From positions 1-58,928 of the forward strand of contig NZ_SMMX01000019.1 in NCBI RefSeq assembly GCF_004345005.1: a stretch of 58,928 nucleotides of DNA, written 5' to 3'. The notes beneath the pieces are model-generated. The model was given only the letters and a program-made list of their open reading frames with translations. It did no database searches and had not been told where the DNA came from. The translations under genes and the position numbers were made by a program. This document shows positions 1 to 9,461 of this stretch, piece by piece (position 1 is the first letter of the stretch; the number at the start of each line of letters is the position of its first letter). This stretch comes from Extibacter muris (GTDB taxonomy: Bacteria > Bacillota > Clostridia > Lachnospirales > Lachnospiraceae).

Positions 1-108
1 AACGACAGAGAAATCTCAAAATTGTATCATGTATCACGTTCAGCTATCAATAGCAGACGGGATAGAGGACTAAGAAAATTACAGAAGTTATTGAATGAAA
101 GGGAATAG
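1..108 (+). CDS. Sigma-70-like/HTH protein of a conjugative element, C-terminal fragment
   Basis: The window opens inside a reading frame that runs 35 codons to a TAG stop. The visible residues include EISKLYHVSRSAINSRRDRG followed by a short basic tail. This is a region-4-like helix-turn-helix such as ends Tn916 Orf7-type sigma factors. An Orf8-like gene follows after 5 bp, which is the order found in Tn916-family elements. The protein probably controls transfer or excision functions of the element lying to the left. Only the C terminus can be seen, so the family call rests on the helix-turn-helix and the neighbour. Confidence 0.55.
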   Translation, partial: NDREISKLYHVSRSAINSRRDRGLRKLQKLLNERE

Positions 109-113
109 GAAAA

Positions 114-350
114 ATGAAAAAAGATTATGGTTATCCCTCTTACGACCTTATTTGCAGAGCGTCTAATGGAGATGAAAAGGCAGTCAGAGGAATTTTAGAC
201 TTTTACAACGCTTATATCTCTAAAGTATGCTTACGTCCATACTATCATGCAAATGGTACTGTAAATATGCAGGTTGATGAAGAATTAAAAGGTCAAATTC
301 ATACAGAAATGATGAAAGCCATTTTAAGGTTTGAAGTCAGAGAGAAGTAG
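114..350 (+). CDS. Orf8-like small protein of Tn916-family element
   Basis: This 78-residue protein begins MKKDYGYPSYDLICRASNGD and contains an acidic VDEEL stretch near residue 54. The pattern of ASNGDEKAV, a hydrophobic helix, then VDEELKGQI resembles the small helix-turn-helix-type Orf8 proteins encoded after the Orf7 sigma factor in Tn916-like elements. Its start overlaps no other gene and lies 5 bp after the preceding stop. No integrase or excisionase follows it here; an element terminus does. Its exact role is unknown, and regulation of the element is the usual guess. Confidence 0.6.
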   Translation: MKKDYGYPSYDLICRASNGDEKAVRGILDFYNAYISKVCLRPYYHANGTVNMQVDEELKGQIHTEMMKAILRFEVREK

Positions 351-367
351 TCAAGTAGTATGAAAAA

Positions 368-403
368 GGGAGATACACAGTTTCATTTCATGTGCTATCT
401 CCC
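368..403. terminator. Hairpin after the Orf8-like gene
   Basis: GGGAGAT with CACA pairs with TGTG and ATCTCCC across a short AT-rich loop. It sits just behind the stop codon at 350. The T-tract after it is poor, so it may be an RNA-stabilising or weak terminator hairpin rather than a strong terminator. Confidence 0.4.
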
Positions 404-417
404 TTGTGGTTTATATT

Positions 418-534
418 GTCATATCAGGGCTCTTCAATCGTGGTAAATTCGTGGTAAAATGAATGTTTTTCGATTTTGAAATTGCTTATAAATGTAGTGT
501 TTTTGGGGATAATTCAAAATCTTATATAAAATTT
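418..534. mobile_element. Distal terminus of a Tn916-like element with Int arm-type repeats
   Basis: The stretch ATCGTGGTAAATTCGTGGT (440-458) is a pair of CGTGGTAAA repeats of the kind bound by the arm-binding domain of Tn916-type integrases. The same block, about 90 percent identical and inverted, lies at 17363-17410 at the non-integrase end of the second element. Similarity between the two ends continues to the motif TATAAAATTT at about 524-534 and then stops. I therefore place the junction there. The body of this element lies left of the window. Confidence 0.6.
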
Positions 535-960
535 CATATAAATATATAATCGAATGCGTAAAACCGCACGGAGTCGCCACGCAGAGCAAAAATACGGCCG
601 TGCCCGATATGGAAAGCATGCTGAAGATACATATCTTCTCATGCGGGCCACAAATCGGCGAACCCTACCTCCCCATAATACACCGGCTGGATCAGCCGGT
701 GAAGGGGATACTTGTATTTGCCAAAACACCTCTTGCAGCCCGGGAGCTGAACCGGCAGATGCAGAACGCGTGTTTTGAAAAATATTACCGGGCACAGGTA
801 GACGGCACCCCGCCGGACAAAGAAGGCACACTAGAAAACTACATGCTGAAAGACGGACGGACCAACACTTCTTCTATCTGTACACGGGAAGTCCCCGGTG
901 CAAAGCCCGCAAGGCTGCACTATAAAATTGTAGAAGAGGGACAGGGATACTTCAAAATGG
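535..960 (+). pseudogene. RluA-family pseudouridine synthase remnant
   Basis: An open frame contains KPHGVATQSKN and then PIIHRLDQPVKGILVFAKTP, with the HRLD active-site motif (catalytic Asp) of RluA-type pseudouridine synthases. Matching sequence continues to about KPARLHYKIVEEG. Upstream the frame runs straight into the Tn916-like terminus, so the N terminus is gone. Downstream it enters a GC-rich hairpin repeat at 961, so the C-terminal third is gone too. About 140 of roughly 300 expected residues remain. The fragment cannot be functional. An ATG at 600 opens a 160-residue frame, but its tail is repeat sequence. Confidence 0.75.
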
Positions 961-1015
961 GACACCCTGAAACGAGTTGGGGACGGGGGAAATTGAGATT
1001 TCCCCCGTCCCCATT
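961..1015. repeat. GC-rich hairpin repeat (REP/MITE-like)
   Basis: GGGACA is followed by a perfect 15-bp stem, GGGGACGGGGGAAAT paired with ATTTCCCCCGTCCCC, around a TGAG loop. The organisation, a GGGACA head followed by a GGGGACGG stem, matches the palindrome at 45993-46076. The hairpin replaces the end of the RluA-like gene, which suggests a mobile or recombinogenic repeat. Confidence 0.6.
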
Positions 1016-1026
1016 TCGTGCGCCTA

Positions 1027-1056
1027 AAAAGGACATCCCCGCAAGGATGTCCTTTT
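1027..1056. terminator. Bidirectional terminator after spoVG
   Basis: AAAAGGACATCC pairs with GGATGTCCTTTT (12 bp) around CCGCAA. It gives a T-tract on either strand. It lies 37 bp beyond the spoVG stop and can end the glgC-glgD-spoVG transcript. Confidence 0.8.
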
Positions 1057-1092
1057 GCCGTCTCTCAAATCTCAACCAATGACCACCTGGTC

Positions 1093-1386
1093 CTATGCTT
1101 CCACCACATCTGGCTCCGCAGCCGGTTCTTCCTGCAACGCTTCTTCGTATCTCTCAAGTATGATGCTTTGAATGCGCTCTCTTGTGCCTGAGTTGATTGG
1201 ATGCGCAATATCCCGATATTCGCCGTCTAATGCTTTTTTGCTGGGCATAGCAATAAAGAGTCCTTTTTCTCCTTCGATGACCTTAATGTCGTGTACTACG
1301 AATTCCTCATCCATAGTAATTGATACTACCGCTTTAAGCTTACCCTCTTTTGCTACTTTACGTACGCGTACATCTGTGATTTGCAT
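1093..1386 (-). CDS. spoVG: Septation/sporulation regulator SpoVG
   Basis: This 97-residue protein starts [20 protein letters not shown] and carries the hallmark [20 protein letters not shown]. Both identify SpoVG, a small site-specific DNA/RNA-binding protein that modulates asymmetric septation and gene expression in Firmicutes. Length and motif are typical. A GAAAGGGG ribosome site precedes the ATG. It is the last gene of a run glgC-glgD-spoVG on the minus strand, 30 bp after glgD, with a terminator behind it. Co-transcription with glycogen genes is inferred from spacing. Confidence 0.95.
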   Translation of the reverse strand: MQITDVRVRKVAKEGKLKAVVSITMDEEFVVHDIKVIEGEKGLFIAMPSKKALDGEYRDIAHPINSGTRERIQSIILERYEEALQEEPAAEPDVVEA

Positions 1387-1416
1387 TTTTTCAAGCCCCT
1401 TTCTGTCAGCCGTGCA

Positions 1417-2535
1417 CTATAGTGCATACCTCTCGTTCTTTTCCACGACTACCTTCACACCGTTCTCACCAACGTGGCGCGTATTTGCTCTGATTGTGTC
1501 ACGACTTTCTACAATACAGTTTTCAATGTACGTATTGTCTCCGAGATATACGTCGTTCAGAATTATAGAATTCTTAATCACGCAATTGTTCCCCACAAAT
1601 GTCTTCTTGAACAAGATGGAATTTTCCACTGTCCCGTTGATGATACTTCCGCTTGCTACAAGGCTGTTCTTAACAACTGAACCCGGGTTATATTTTGCGG
1701 GCGGCAAATCGCTGACCTTGGAGAAAATATCCGGATGTTCCTTGAAAAAGTAATTTCTTACTTCCGGCTTCAGGAAATCCATGTTTGTGCGGTAATAAGC
1801 ATCCACTGTGGAAATGTTGCTCCAGTAATCTTTTATCTTATAACCGTATATCTTTTTCAGATTCTTATATCTGATAAGAATGTCGGTTACAAAATCGTGC
1901 CTCTCCTCCTCTGCGCAGTGCTCAATCAGATCAATCAGCTGTCGTCTTCTGATTACATAGATTCCGGTTGATATCGTATTTGAATTAGCCACCATGGGCT
2001 TCTCTTCAAATTCTTCAATACGCATAGACTCATTCATCTTGATAGTACCAAACCTGCTCGCGTCCTCTCCTGACTCCAGGTCCTTGCACACCACGGTAAT
2101 ATCCGCCTTCTTTGCAATATGGTATTCCAGCACCTTGTTGTAATCCATCTTGTATACGGCATCGCCGGAAGTAATAATCACGTAGGGTTCATGACATCTC
2201 TTAAGGAAATCCAGGTTCTGGTATATAGCGTCTGCCGTCCCTCTGTACCAGTACCCGTTGTCCGCGGTTATCGTTGGGGTAAATACATACAGCCCACCCT
2301 GCTTCCTTCCAAAGTCCCACCATTTGGAAGAATTCAGATGCTCGTTCAGCGAACGGGCATTATACTGAGTCAATACTGCCACTTTCTGGATATGGGAATT
2401 GGACATATTGCTTAGGGCAAAATCAATCGCCCTGTAGCTGCCTGCGACAGGCATCGCCGCCACCGCGCGTCTATGGGTAAGTTCCCGCATCTTGTTGCTG
2501 TTGCCACCTGCTAAAATAAGACCTACTGCTCTCAT
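1417..2535 (-). CDS. glgD: Glucose-1-phosphate adenylyltransferase subunit GlgD
   Basis: This 372-residue nucleotidyltransferase of the ADP-glucose pyrophosphorylase family starts [20 protein letters not shown]. The glycine-rich LAGG loop lacks the usual GxGxRL basic pair of the catalytic GlgC. A left-handed beta-helix C-terminal half is suggested by repeated hexapeptides near the end. In Firmicutes, GlgD is the regulatory or non-catalytic partner of GlgC in glycogen precursor synthesis. Its start overlaps the glgC stop by 4 bp (ATGA), which points to translational coupling. The family call is secure; the regulatory role is known of the family, not shown here. Confidence 0.93.
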   Translation of the reverse strand: MRAVGLILAGGNSNKMRELTHRRAVAAMPVAGSYRAIDFALSNMSNSHIQKVAVLTQYNARSLNEHLNSSKWWDFGRKQGGLYVFTPTITADNGYWYRGTADAIYQNLDFLKRCHEPYVIITSGDAVYKMDYNKVLEYHIAKKADITVVCKDLESGEDASRFGTIKMNESMRIEEFEEKPMVANSNTISTGIYVIRRRQLIDLIEHCAEEERHDFVTDILIRYKNLKKIYGYKIKDYWSNISTVDAYYRTNMDFLKPEVRNYFFKEHPDIFSKVSDLPPAKYNPGSVVKNSLVASGSIINGTVENSILFKKTFVGNNCVIKNSIILNDVYLGDNTYIENCIVESRDTIRANTRHVGENGVKVVVEKNERYAL

Positions 2536-3806
2536 ACTCGTTCACCTGCCTTTATCAATGTTTCTCCGCTCTCAAGTATTCCGTCCGGGTAGTCTTCCTT
2601 AGATGTAACACCGCTTATGGCAGTATTCTTTCCAATCTGGACCCCTCCAGGTATCTCCGAGTTCTCGCCAATGGTCACAAGACCAAATGAATAAACCGCC
2701 GGCTTCAGCTTGTTAGGCACTTCCGATCCAATTCCAAGCGTAACATTGTCGCCGACCTTCACGCTCTCTGCAATAATAGACTTATCGATTACACAGTCGC
2801 TTCCGATTGCGACATCCTTCATAATAATCGAGTCTCTCACGATCGTTCCCGGGCCGATTGTCACTCCCGATCCAATTACACAGTTATGTATCTCTCCGTA
2901 TATCTCCGAACCGTCACCGATGATGCTCCTCTCAATCACCGCATCTCCTGATACATACTGCGGAGGGATAATATCACTGTTTGTGTATATTTTCCAAAAT
3001 TCTTCATATAAATTAAACTCAGGGATTATATCTATCAGCTCCATATTCGCTTCCCAATATGAGCCGAGCGTACCTACGTCCTTCCAGTATCCGTTGTACT
3101 CATATGCGAATAGACGGTCCTCCCTGTCGTGGCAGTATGGTATGATATGCTTTCCAAAATCACACCCCGGCTCGTCCTGAAGTGCAAGGAGCGCCTCCTT
3201 CAGCACCGGCCAGCTGAATATGTAGATACCCATGGAAGCCAGATTGCTCTTCGGCTCCGGCGGCTTCTCCTGGAATTCGGTAATACGGCCTTCCTCGTCC
3301 GTAATTACAATTCCAAAACGGTTTGCCTCCTCCATAGGCACCGGCATGGCGGCAATTGTGACGTCTGCTTTGTTTTCCTTGTGGTAATCAAGCATAACCT
3401 CATAGTCCATCTTATAGATGTGGTCACCCGACAGAATCAATACGTAATCCGGATTAAACGTGTCCATATAATCCAGGTTCTGGAAAATGGCATTGGCCGT
3501 ACCGGTATACCATTCACTGCTATTGCTCTTCTCATACGGCGGAAGAATGGTTACTCCACCGATATTACGGTCCAAATCCCACGGAATACCAATTCCGATA
3601 TGTGTATTCAATCGTAACGGCTGATATTGCGTTAGCACTCCTACAGTATCGATTCCTGAGTTAATGCAGTTGCTGAGCGGGAAGTCAATAATCCTGTATT
3701 TACCTCCAAAAGCAACGGCTGGCTTGGCCACTTTTGCCGTAAGGACTCCCAACCTGCTGCCTTGTCCTCCTGCCAGCAACATTGCTATCATCTCTTTCTT
3801 AATCAT
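2532..3806 (-). CDS. glgC: Glucose-1-phosphate adenylyltransferase GlgC
   Basis: GlgC makes ADP-glucose from glucose-1-phosphate and ATP for glycogen synthesis. The N-terminal [14 protein letters not shown] is the nucleotide-binding signature. [13 protein letters not shown] and FQEKP mark the catalytic fold, and the C-terminal part is a beta-helix of hexapeptide repeats. I use the ATG at 3806 ([14 protein letters not shown]), which has GAAGGGG nine bases upstream; an in-frame start at 3839 would add 11 unneeded residues. The protein is then 424 residues, which is normal. It is first in a glgC-glgD-spoVG run. Confidence 0.95.
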   Translation of the reverse strand: MIKKEMIAMLLAGGQGSRLGVLTAKVAKPAVAFGGKYRIIDFPLSNCINSGIDTVGVLTQYQPLRLNTHIGIGIPWDLDRNIGGVTILPPYEKSNSSEWYTGTANAIFQNLDYMDTFNPDYVLILSGDHIYKMDYEVMLDYHKENKADVTIAAMPVPMEEANRFGIVITDEEGRITEFQEKPPEPKSNLASMGIYIFSWPVLKEALLALQDEPGCDFGKHIIPYCHDREDRLFAYEYNGYWKDVGTLGSYWEANMELIDIIPEFNLYEEFWKIYTNSDIIPPQYVSGDAVIERSIIGDGSEIYGEIHNCVIGSGVTIGPGTIVRDSIIMKDVAIGSDCVIDKSIIAESVKVGDNVTLGIGSEVPNKLKPAVYSFGLVTIGENSEIPGGVQIGKNTAISGVTSKEDYPDGILESGETLIKAGERV

Positions 3807-3839
3807 GTCATCACCCCTTCTCAGTAATTCGTTGCTCAC

Positions 3840-4037
3840 ATTATACCATAATTTTCATATTCAGTGAACAACATTTACAAAAAAATTGGATTTTTTGTGA
3901 ACTTTTTATTAATTTATAACAAAAAAAATATGGCTTGGTTTTTTTTGCATATATGTTTATAATAATATGAATAGGGATATTCTTTTATTCCAATTTTTGG
4001 CCCTTATGTAGAATTTTATAAAACAGGAAGGTATCTT
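3840..4037. promoter_or_regulatory. AT-rich divergent promoter region (glgC / murC)
   Basis: This 200-bp AT-rich spacer separates glgC (minus) from murC (plus). It holds several TATAAT-like hexamers, for example around 3957-3966, and long T-runs. I see no clear operator. Promoters for both genes must lie here because nothing else separates them. Confidence 0.5.
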
Positions 4038-5417
4038 ATGTATAAAATCAATTTTGAACAACCGGTACACGTACATTTTATCGGCATCGGCGGCATCAGC
4101 ATGAGCGGTCTTGCGGAAATACTCCTCAAAGAAGGGTTCACAGTCTCAGGCTCGGACAATAAAGAGTCTGCACTGACAGACCACCTCGAAAGCCTGGGCG
4201 CTACTATATTCTATGGACAGAAAGCTTCTAATATAATAGACGGAACAGATGTGGCGGTATATACGGCAGCCATACATGAAGACAACGAAGAATATAAGGC
4301 AGCCGTGCAGAAAGGGCTTCCCATGCTCAGCCGGGCCGAACTGCTCGGACAGCTCATGACCAATTATGACGTCCCTGTTGCCATCTCCGGTACCCACGGT
4401 AAGACGACCACGACTTCCATGCTTTCCCATATACTTCTCGCAGGAGAACTGGATCCGACCATATCTGTCGGCGGCATATTGAAAGCCATCGGCGGTAATA
4501 TAAAAGTCGGAACATCGGGACTGTTCGTGACGGAAGCCTGTGAATACACGAACAGCTTTCTTCATTTCCATCCTATGATAAGCGTCATACTGAACATCGA
4601 CGAGGATCATCTCGACTTTTTCAAAGACCTGGACGACATCCGTAATTCCTTCCGCCGCTTTGCAGAGCTTCTGCCGGCCGGCGGAACGTTAGTCATCAAC
4701 GGAGAGATCGAACGGCTTGAGGAGATTACAGCAGGCCTGCCATGCCGTATCGTTACGTACGGTCCCGGACACGATGTGAACTACAGCGCATCTAATATCA
4801 CGTACGATGCGAAGGGCGAGGCATCCTTTGACCTCGTGAAAGACGGCGAATTCATGGAGCGTATACAGCTTTCTGTAAATGGAGACCACAACGTCTCCAA
4901 CGCCCTCGCAGCAATTGCAGTCGCGGATACCCTGTCCGTACCGCTGTCCGATATCTGCCGCGGACTGAAAGAATTCACGGGTACCAAACGCAGGTTTGAG
5001 CACAAAGGAGAGACGAACGGCTTTACCGTCATCGACGACTATGCCCACCACCCGACGGAGATCAAAGCTTCTCTTACCGCTGCGGCACACTATCCGCACA
5101 AGGAGCTCTGGTGCGTGTTCCAGCCCCACACCTACACGAGGACAAAGGCATTGTTCCGCGATTTCATAGATGCACTCACACTAGCTGACCACGTTGTACT
5201 GGCAGATATATACGCAGCCAGAGAGACAGACACCCTCGGAATTTCGTCCCGGGATATTGCAGATGCCCTAAAGGAAAATGATTGTGACGCCTACTATTTC
5301 GCTACATTTGAAGAGATAGAAGACTTCTGCCTGGATAAGTGTCATAAAGGGGATTTGTTGATAACTATGGGAGCGGGAGATGTTGTAAATATTGGGGAAA
5401 ACATACTTAAGAAATAG
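4038..5417 (+). CDS. murC: UDP-N-acetylmuramate--L-alanine ligase MurC
   Basis: This 459-residue Mur ligase adds L-alanine to UDP-MurNAc in cytoplasmic peptidoglycan synthesis. The N-terminal HFIGIGGISMSGLAEIL binds the UDP moiety. The P-loop GTHGKTTTTSM lies near residue 117, and the TEACEYTNSFL and DDYAHHPTE motifs are typical of MurC. A GGAAGG site precedes the ATG. Length and motifs are complete. The gene stands between glgC and a primosome pair and is followed by DnaA-box-like sites. Confidence 0.97.
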   Translation: MYKINFEQPVHVHFIGIGGISMSGLAEILLKEGFTVSGSDNKESALTDHLESLGATIFYGQKASNIIDGTDVAVYTAAIHEDNEEYKAAVQKGLPMLSRAELLGQLMTNYDVPVAISGTHGKTTTTSMLSHILLAGELDPTISVGGILKAIGGNIKVGTSGLFVTEACEYTNSFLHFHPMISVILNIDEDHLDFFKDLDDIRNSFRRFAELLPAGGTLVINGEIERLEEITAGLPCRIVTYGPGHDVNYSASNITYDAKGEASFDLVKDGEFMERIQLSVNGDHNVSNALAAIAVADTLSVPLSDICRGLKEFTGTKRRFEHKGETNGFTVIDDYAHHPTEIKASLTAAAHYPHKELWCVFQPHTYTRTKALFRDFIDALTLADHVVLADIYAARETDTLGISSRDIADALKENDCDAYYFATFEEIEDFCLDKCHKGDLLITMGAGDVVNIGENILKK

Positions 5418-5418
5418 G

Positions 5419-5450
5419 TTATCCACACTTTCCACACAATTTTATCAACA
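5419..5450 (+). promoter_or_regulatory. Tandem DnaA-box-like sites upstream of dnaD
   Basis: TTATCCACA (5419-5427) is a perfect consensus DnaA box. It abuts CTTTCCACA (5428-5436) and is followed five bases later by TTATCAACA (5442-5450). All three have the same orientation. They lie between the murC stop and the -10 box of the dnaD/dnaC operon, so DnaA control of primosome genes is a reasonable inference. Confidence 0.6.
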
Positions 5451-5502
5451 AAAAACTCCTTTTTTGCCTTAGAAATTGCTTTTTTGCCTGTCCTTCTAAT
5501 GC

Positions 5503-5508
5503 TATAAT
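5503..5508 (+). promoter_or_regulatory. -10 box of the dnaD-dnaC-prs operon
   Basis: A perfect TATAAT sits 46 bp before the chosen dnaD start. The -35 region is poor: it falls in a T-run, and two near-copies of CTTTTTTGCCT lie at about 5459 and 5479. The position rules out the ATG at 5509 as a start, because transcription would begin near 5514. Confidence 0.55.
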
Positions 5509-5553
5509 ATGTCTACGCAACACTTAATCATGAGGGAGGACTGGCGTAACGTT

Positions 5554-6603
5554 ATGAAGAAGCTGACATTGACCAATCACGCACAAGAGAAGACAACCGT
5601 ACTGGAAAATGAATTTATCGACCATTATATGGCCGAGGCGAACGGAGAATATGTGAAGGTATATCTTCTTCTGCTGCGCCATTTAAACAGTCCCGACGGC
5701 AGCCTGAGTGTTTCCCGGATTGCCGATATTCTTGATGATACGGAAAAAGATGTCATCCGGGCGCTTAATTACTGGAAAAAACAGGGACTCCTTGACTTTG
5801 AGCCGACAGACCTGAATGCTGCTCCTTCCGCGGAGCAGGCCGTCAACAAGGCCGCGTCGGAAGAAGCGCTCCCGGTTCCGGGGAAATCAGCGGCCGGATC
5901 CGCCTCCGAACCCGCCACGGCAGCTCCGGCACAGAACATACAGCCGTACCGCAACCGCAGGGAGCGCGAGGAGTTCAAGGAACTTCTGTTTGTGGCGGAA
6001 CAGTACCTCGGCAAGACATTGTCCGCAACTGAAATTGACACGATTACATATTTTTACGATACACTTCATATGTCCACTGATTTGATTGAATATCTCATTG
6101 AATACTGTGTGGAAAACGGACACAAGAGTATGCACTACATACAGAAGGTAGCGCTGGCCTGGGCGGAGCAGAAGATCTCCACCGTAGCCGGGGCCAAGGC
6201 AAACACTGTCCTTTATAACAAGAACTGCTACTCCGTGCTGAATGCTTACGGTATCAAAGGGCGCGTACCCGCCTCCTCTGAGATTACCTTTATACGCCGG
6301 TGGAATGAAGAATACGGCTTTTCACTTGAGCTTATACTCGAGGCGTGCAGCCGCACGATGAATACCATCCACCAGCCGAGTTTTGATTACACGGAGTCCA
6401 TATTAAAAAGCTGGCTCGCAAAAGGTGTAAAACATCTGAAGGACGTGGAAGCTCTTGACGCGGAATATCTGCTCGAAAAAGAGCGGAAAAAGAAGAAAGA
6501 TAAAAACGCCGCCGCACCTTCGGGCGCAAAGAACAACAAGTTCAATAATTTTGAAGGACGCAATTATGACATGAATGACCTGGAACGCAAGCTCGTCCAG
6601 TAA
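5554..6603 (+). CDS. DnaD-domain primosome protein
   Basis: This protein of about 349 residues has an N-terminal winged-helix region (YVKVYLLLLRHLNSPDGSLS, SRIADILDDTEKDVIRAL) and a C-terminal DnaD/DnaB-II type domain around LYNKNCYSVLNAYG and ending YDMNDLERKL. DnaD proteins help load the replicative helicase. An alanine/proline-rich linker (about residues 85-125) separates the domains. The ATG at 5554 is preferred to 5509 because a TATAAT lies at 5503 and GGGAGGA lies at 5532. The helicase-loader gene follows 27 bp later. Confidence 0.85.
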   Translation: MKKLTLTNHAQEKTTVLENEFIDHYMAEANGEYVKVYLLLLRHLNSPDGSLSVSRIADILDDTEKDVIRALNYWKKQGLLDFEPTDLNAAPSAEQAVNKAASEEALPVPGKSAAGSASEPATAAPAQNIQPYRNRREREEFKELLFVAEQYLGKTLSATEIDTITYFYDTLHMSTDLIEYLIEYCVENGHKSMHYIQKVALAWAEQKISTVAGAKANTVLYNKNCYSVLNAYGIKGRVPASSEITFIRRWNEEYGFSLELILEACSRTMNTIHQPSFDYTESILKSWLAKGVKHLKDVEALDAEYLLEKERKKKKDKNAAAPSGAKNNKFNNFEGRNYDMNDLERKLVQ

Positions 6604-6630
6604 TAAAACAAGATAAAGGAGACTGCTGAC

Positions 6631-7644
6631 ATGGCACTTTCGAATTCCCAGTACGAATTTTTAATGCGCATATATGAGCAGAGACAGCTGGATAACGAAA
6701 GCCGTCTGCGCAGGCGGTACGAAGATGTTTATCGCAGAATTCCAAAGCTAGAGGAGATAGATTATTCTATCTCCGCTTTTAGTGTCGCACAGGCCCGTAA
6801 GCTGCTGGAAGGGGACAACCTGGCCCTCTCCTCCCTTAAGGATAATATAAACCGGCTTTCCGCCAAAAAGCTGCAGTTGTTGAAGGAAAACGGATACCCG
6901 GAAAACTATCTGGAGCTGCAGTACACATGTCCGGACTGTAAGGACACCGGCTATATCGGCAGCCGAAAATGCCACTGCTTCCAAAAGGCCATCGTGGATC
7001 TGTTATACACACAGTCTAATCTGCAGGAGATACTGGAAAAAGAGAATTTTTCCACTTTCCGTCTCGACTATTATTCATACAACCACATAGACCCCGTAAA
7101 AGGACGTTCTTCCCGCGAAGCTATCGACACTGCCCTGAAGGCATGCCATGAATTCGTGGATACATTTTCCTCAGAGTTCCGAAACATACTACTATATGGA
7201 GATACAGGGGTCGGCAAGACATTTCTTACGCATTGTGTCGCAAAAGAGTTGATTGATACGTCATTTTCTGTTATCTATTTTACTGCGGCCCAGTTATTTG
7301 ACGTATTTGCCAGAAACACATTCGGAAAAAGGGAAGAGGCAAAAGATGACTCCTTTGAACACATCTACAGCTGCGACCTGCTGATTATTGACGATCTCGG
7401 CACAGAACTCCCGAACTCATTTACAACCTCTCAGCTGTTCGTATGTCTGAACGAAAGATTACTACGGCAGAAATCGACTATGATTTCGACAAATCTTGCG
7501 CTTGAAGATTTGAAATCCATATATTCTGAACGGACGTTCTCTCGTCTGAGCAGTAATTTTACAATGCTCCGGCTCACCGGAGATGATATAAGAATCCAGA
7601 AAAAATTATTAAACCTAGGAGGTACAAAGGATGTTACGCCGTAA
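6631..7644 (+). CDS. DnaC/DnaI-type helicase loader ATPase
   Basis: This 337-residue AAA+ protein has an N-terminal helical part and a cysteine cluster CPDCKDTGYIGSRKCHC near residue 96. It carries Walker A GDTGVGKT near residue 190, Walker B LLIIDDLGTE and the arginine-finger region ERTFSRLSS. This is the DnaI/DnaC family that loads the DnaB-type helicase, and the cysteines match the zinc-binding N-terminal region of DnaI. It follows the DnaD-domain gene and overlaps prs by 14 bp, which indicates one operon. Confidence 0.92.
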   Translation: MALSNSQYEFLMRIYEQRQLDNESRLRRRYEDVYRRIPKLEEIDYSISAFSVAQARKLLEGDNLALSSLKDNINRLSAKKLQLLKENGYPENYLELQYTCPDCKDTGYIGSRKCHCFQKAIVDLLYTQSNLQEILEKENFSTFRLDYYSYNHIDPVKGRSSREAIDTALKACHEFVDTFSSEFRNILLYGDTGVGKTFLTHCVAKELIDTSFSVIYFTAAQLFDVFARNTFGKREEAKDDSFEHIYSCDLLIIDDLGTELPNSFTTSQLFVCLNERLLRQKSTMISTNLALEDLKSIYSERTFSRLSSNFTMLRLTGDDIRIQKKLLNLGGTKDVTP

Positions 7645-8815
7645 CGAACGTAATTTGGAAAATATACCGGTGGGGGCTTTGGGCATCATCGCTCTCGACG
7701 GGTGCAAGGAGATGGGCAAAAGGGTCGACGATTATATCGTGAAATGGCGCCGCGAAGACGGGCCGGAATACAAAAATGACATTGTATTTAACGGATATGA
7801 GCGCGATACTTATCTTGTAAATGCCAAAGTACCGCGTTTTGGTTCCGGTGAGGCCAAGGGCATTCTCGGAGAGTCCGTCCGCGGGAGAGACCTGTACCTC
7901 ATGGTCGACGTTTGTAATTACAGCCTCACATACTCTCTGACCGGACATATAAACCACATGTCACCGGATGACCATTATCAGAATCTGAAGCGGGTTATCG
8001 CCGCGATTGGCGGCAAGGGACGGCGTATCAACGTCATCATGCCGTTCCTCTATGAAAGCCGGCAGCACAAACGGAGCAGCCGCGAATCACTGGACTGCGC
8101 CCTGGCGCTCCAGGAGCTCGTCAGGATGGGGGTAGACAATATCATAACATTTGACGCCCACGACCCAAGAGTACAGAACGCCATCCCGTTAAGCGGGTTT
8201 GAGACCGTCCGGCCTACCTACCAGTTCATCAAAGGGCTCCTGCGCCACTTCAAAGACCTCCGTATAGACAGCGAACACATGATGGCAATCAGCCCGGATG
8301 AAGGTGCGACGGAGCGGGCCATCTATCTCGCCAATGTGCTGAATCTTGATATGGGTATGTTCTACAAACGCCGCGACTACACGCAGATAGTAAAAGGCCG
8401 CAATCCGATTGTCGCCCACGAATTCCTCGGTTCCTCCGTGGAAGGTAAAGACGTGATTATTCTCGACGATATGATATCCTCCGGCGACAGTATCCTGGAT
8501 GTGGCAAAGCAGCTGAAGCAGCGGAAGGCCAAAAGAATCTTCGCCGCCGCCACGTTCGGACTCTTCACGAACGGGATGGACAAGTTTGACAAGGCTTATG
8601 AAGAAGGCCTCTTCGACGCCATTCTTACGACGAACCTCATATATCAGACGCCGGAGCTTCTTGAAAAGCCCTATTATATCAGCTGCGATATGAGCAAATA
8701 TATCGCGTTGATGATCGATACGCTGAACCACGACGGCTCCATCAGCAGCATTCTCGACCCGAATGAAAGGATTCAGAATGTAATCCAGAAGTACCAGCGC
8801 GGCGAAGAGATATAA
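7631..8815 (+). CDS. prs: Ribose-phosphate pyrophosphokinase (long form)
   Basis: This enzyme makes PRPP from ribose-5-phosphate and ATP for nucleotide, histidine and tryptophan synthesis. The catalytic DAHDPRVQNA and the PRPP loop VIILDDMISSGDSI are clear. The protein has 394 residues, about 75 more than classical PrsA, with an extended N terminus; such long forms are common in Clostridia. AGGAGG sits at the right distance before the ATG at 7631. The start lies inside the helicase-loader gene. IS3 debris begins immediately after the stop codon. Confidence 0.93.
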   Translation: MLRRNERNLENIPVGALGIIALDGCKEMGKRVDDYIVKWRREDGPEYKNDIVFNGYERDTYLVNAKVPRFGSGEAKGILGESVRGRDLYLMVDVCNYSLTYSLTGHINHMSPDDHYQNLKRVIAAIGGKGRRINVIMPFLYESRQHKRSSRESLDCALALQELVRMGVDNIITFDAHDPRVQNAIPLSGFETVRPTYQFIKGLLRHFKDLRIDSEHMMAISPDEGATERAIYLANVLNLDMGMFYKRRDYTQIVKGRNPIVAHEFLGSSVEGKDVIILDDMISSGDSILDVAKQLKQRKAKRIFAAATFGLFTNGMDKFDKAYEEGLFDAILTTNLIYQTPELLEKPYYISCDMSKYIALMIDTLNHDGSISSILDPNERIQNVIQKYQRGEEI

Positions 8816-8817
8816 TG

Positions 8818-9461
8818 CAATTGGGAGTCTGTCTCAAAATGGGAACAAGGCGACCACATAAATCTAAGAAAGATATCAATGCGACCGAAGATCTTCTGGC
8901 GGAAGTACAACGGCTCCGGATGGAGAATGAATACTTAAAAAAATTGAACGGCTTAGTTCAAGAGCGGGAAAAGTCCGAGAAGAGGATAAAGTAGCTGTCA
9001 TAACAGAACTAAGGCGAACCTTTAAATTGGCAGCATTATTACAACTGGCAGGAATCCCCCGCAGTATTTATTATTATTACCTGAAAAAGGCGGGGCACCT
9101 GATAAATATGCTGAAATTAAAACGGCTATTACGTCCATATATCATGAAAATCAGGGACGATATGGTTATCGAAGAATCACTATGGAGCTACATAATCAAG
9201 GGTATACCATCAACCATAAAACGGTCCAGCGGCTAATGAAAGAACTGCATATCAAATGCATGGTAAGGATGAAAAAATACCGTTCATATAAAGGTGAAGT
9301 TGGGAAAATTGCACCGAACATCATCCAACGTGATTTTAAGGCGAAAAGCCAAATATGAAATGGACAACGGACATTACGGAATTTGCATTGTTTGGAACGA
9401 AGCTATATTTATCACCAATCCTTGATATGTATAATGGGGAAATGAGACTGTGAAGAAAAGT
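8818..9461 (+). pseudogene. IS3-family (IS150-like) insertion sequence remnant
   Basis: A 52-codon frame at 8839-8994 ends like OrfA: it has a leucine-zipper-like stretch, RLRMENEYLKKLNGLVQERE. In the overlapping frame an OrfB begins ([20 protein letters not shown]). It shifts frame near 9093 ([15 protein letters not shown]), again near 9356 ([20 protein letters not shown]), and stops after LDMYNGE. This is the N-terminal half of an IS3 transposase with at least two frameshifts, and it loses the catalytic core after the first Asp motif. The right part is replaced by an IS256-type end at 9462. It is not active. Confidence 0.8.

Noticed and set aside
1172-1753. 193-codon plus-strand frame across spoVG and glgD
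   Set aside because: It is the antisense of two clear genes, has no ribosome site and no family-like sequence.
5419-5450. Chromosomal replication origin
   Set aside because: Only three DnaA-box-like sites are present. No dnaA or dnaN gene and no long AT-rich unwinding region with box clusters on both sides is seen, so gene regulation is the simpler reading.
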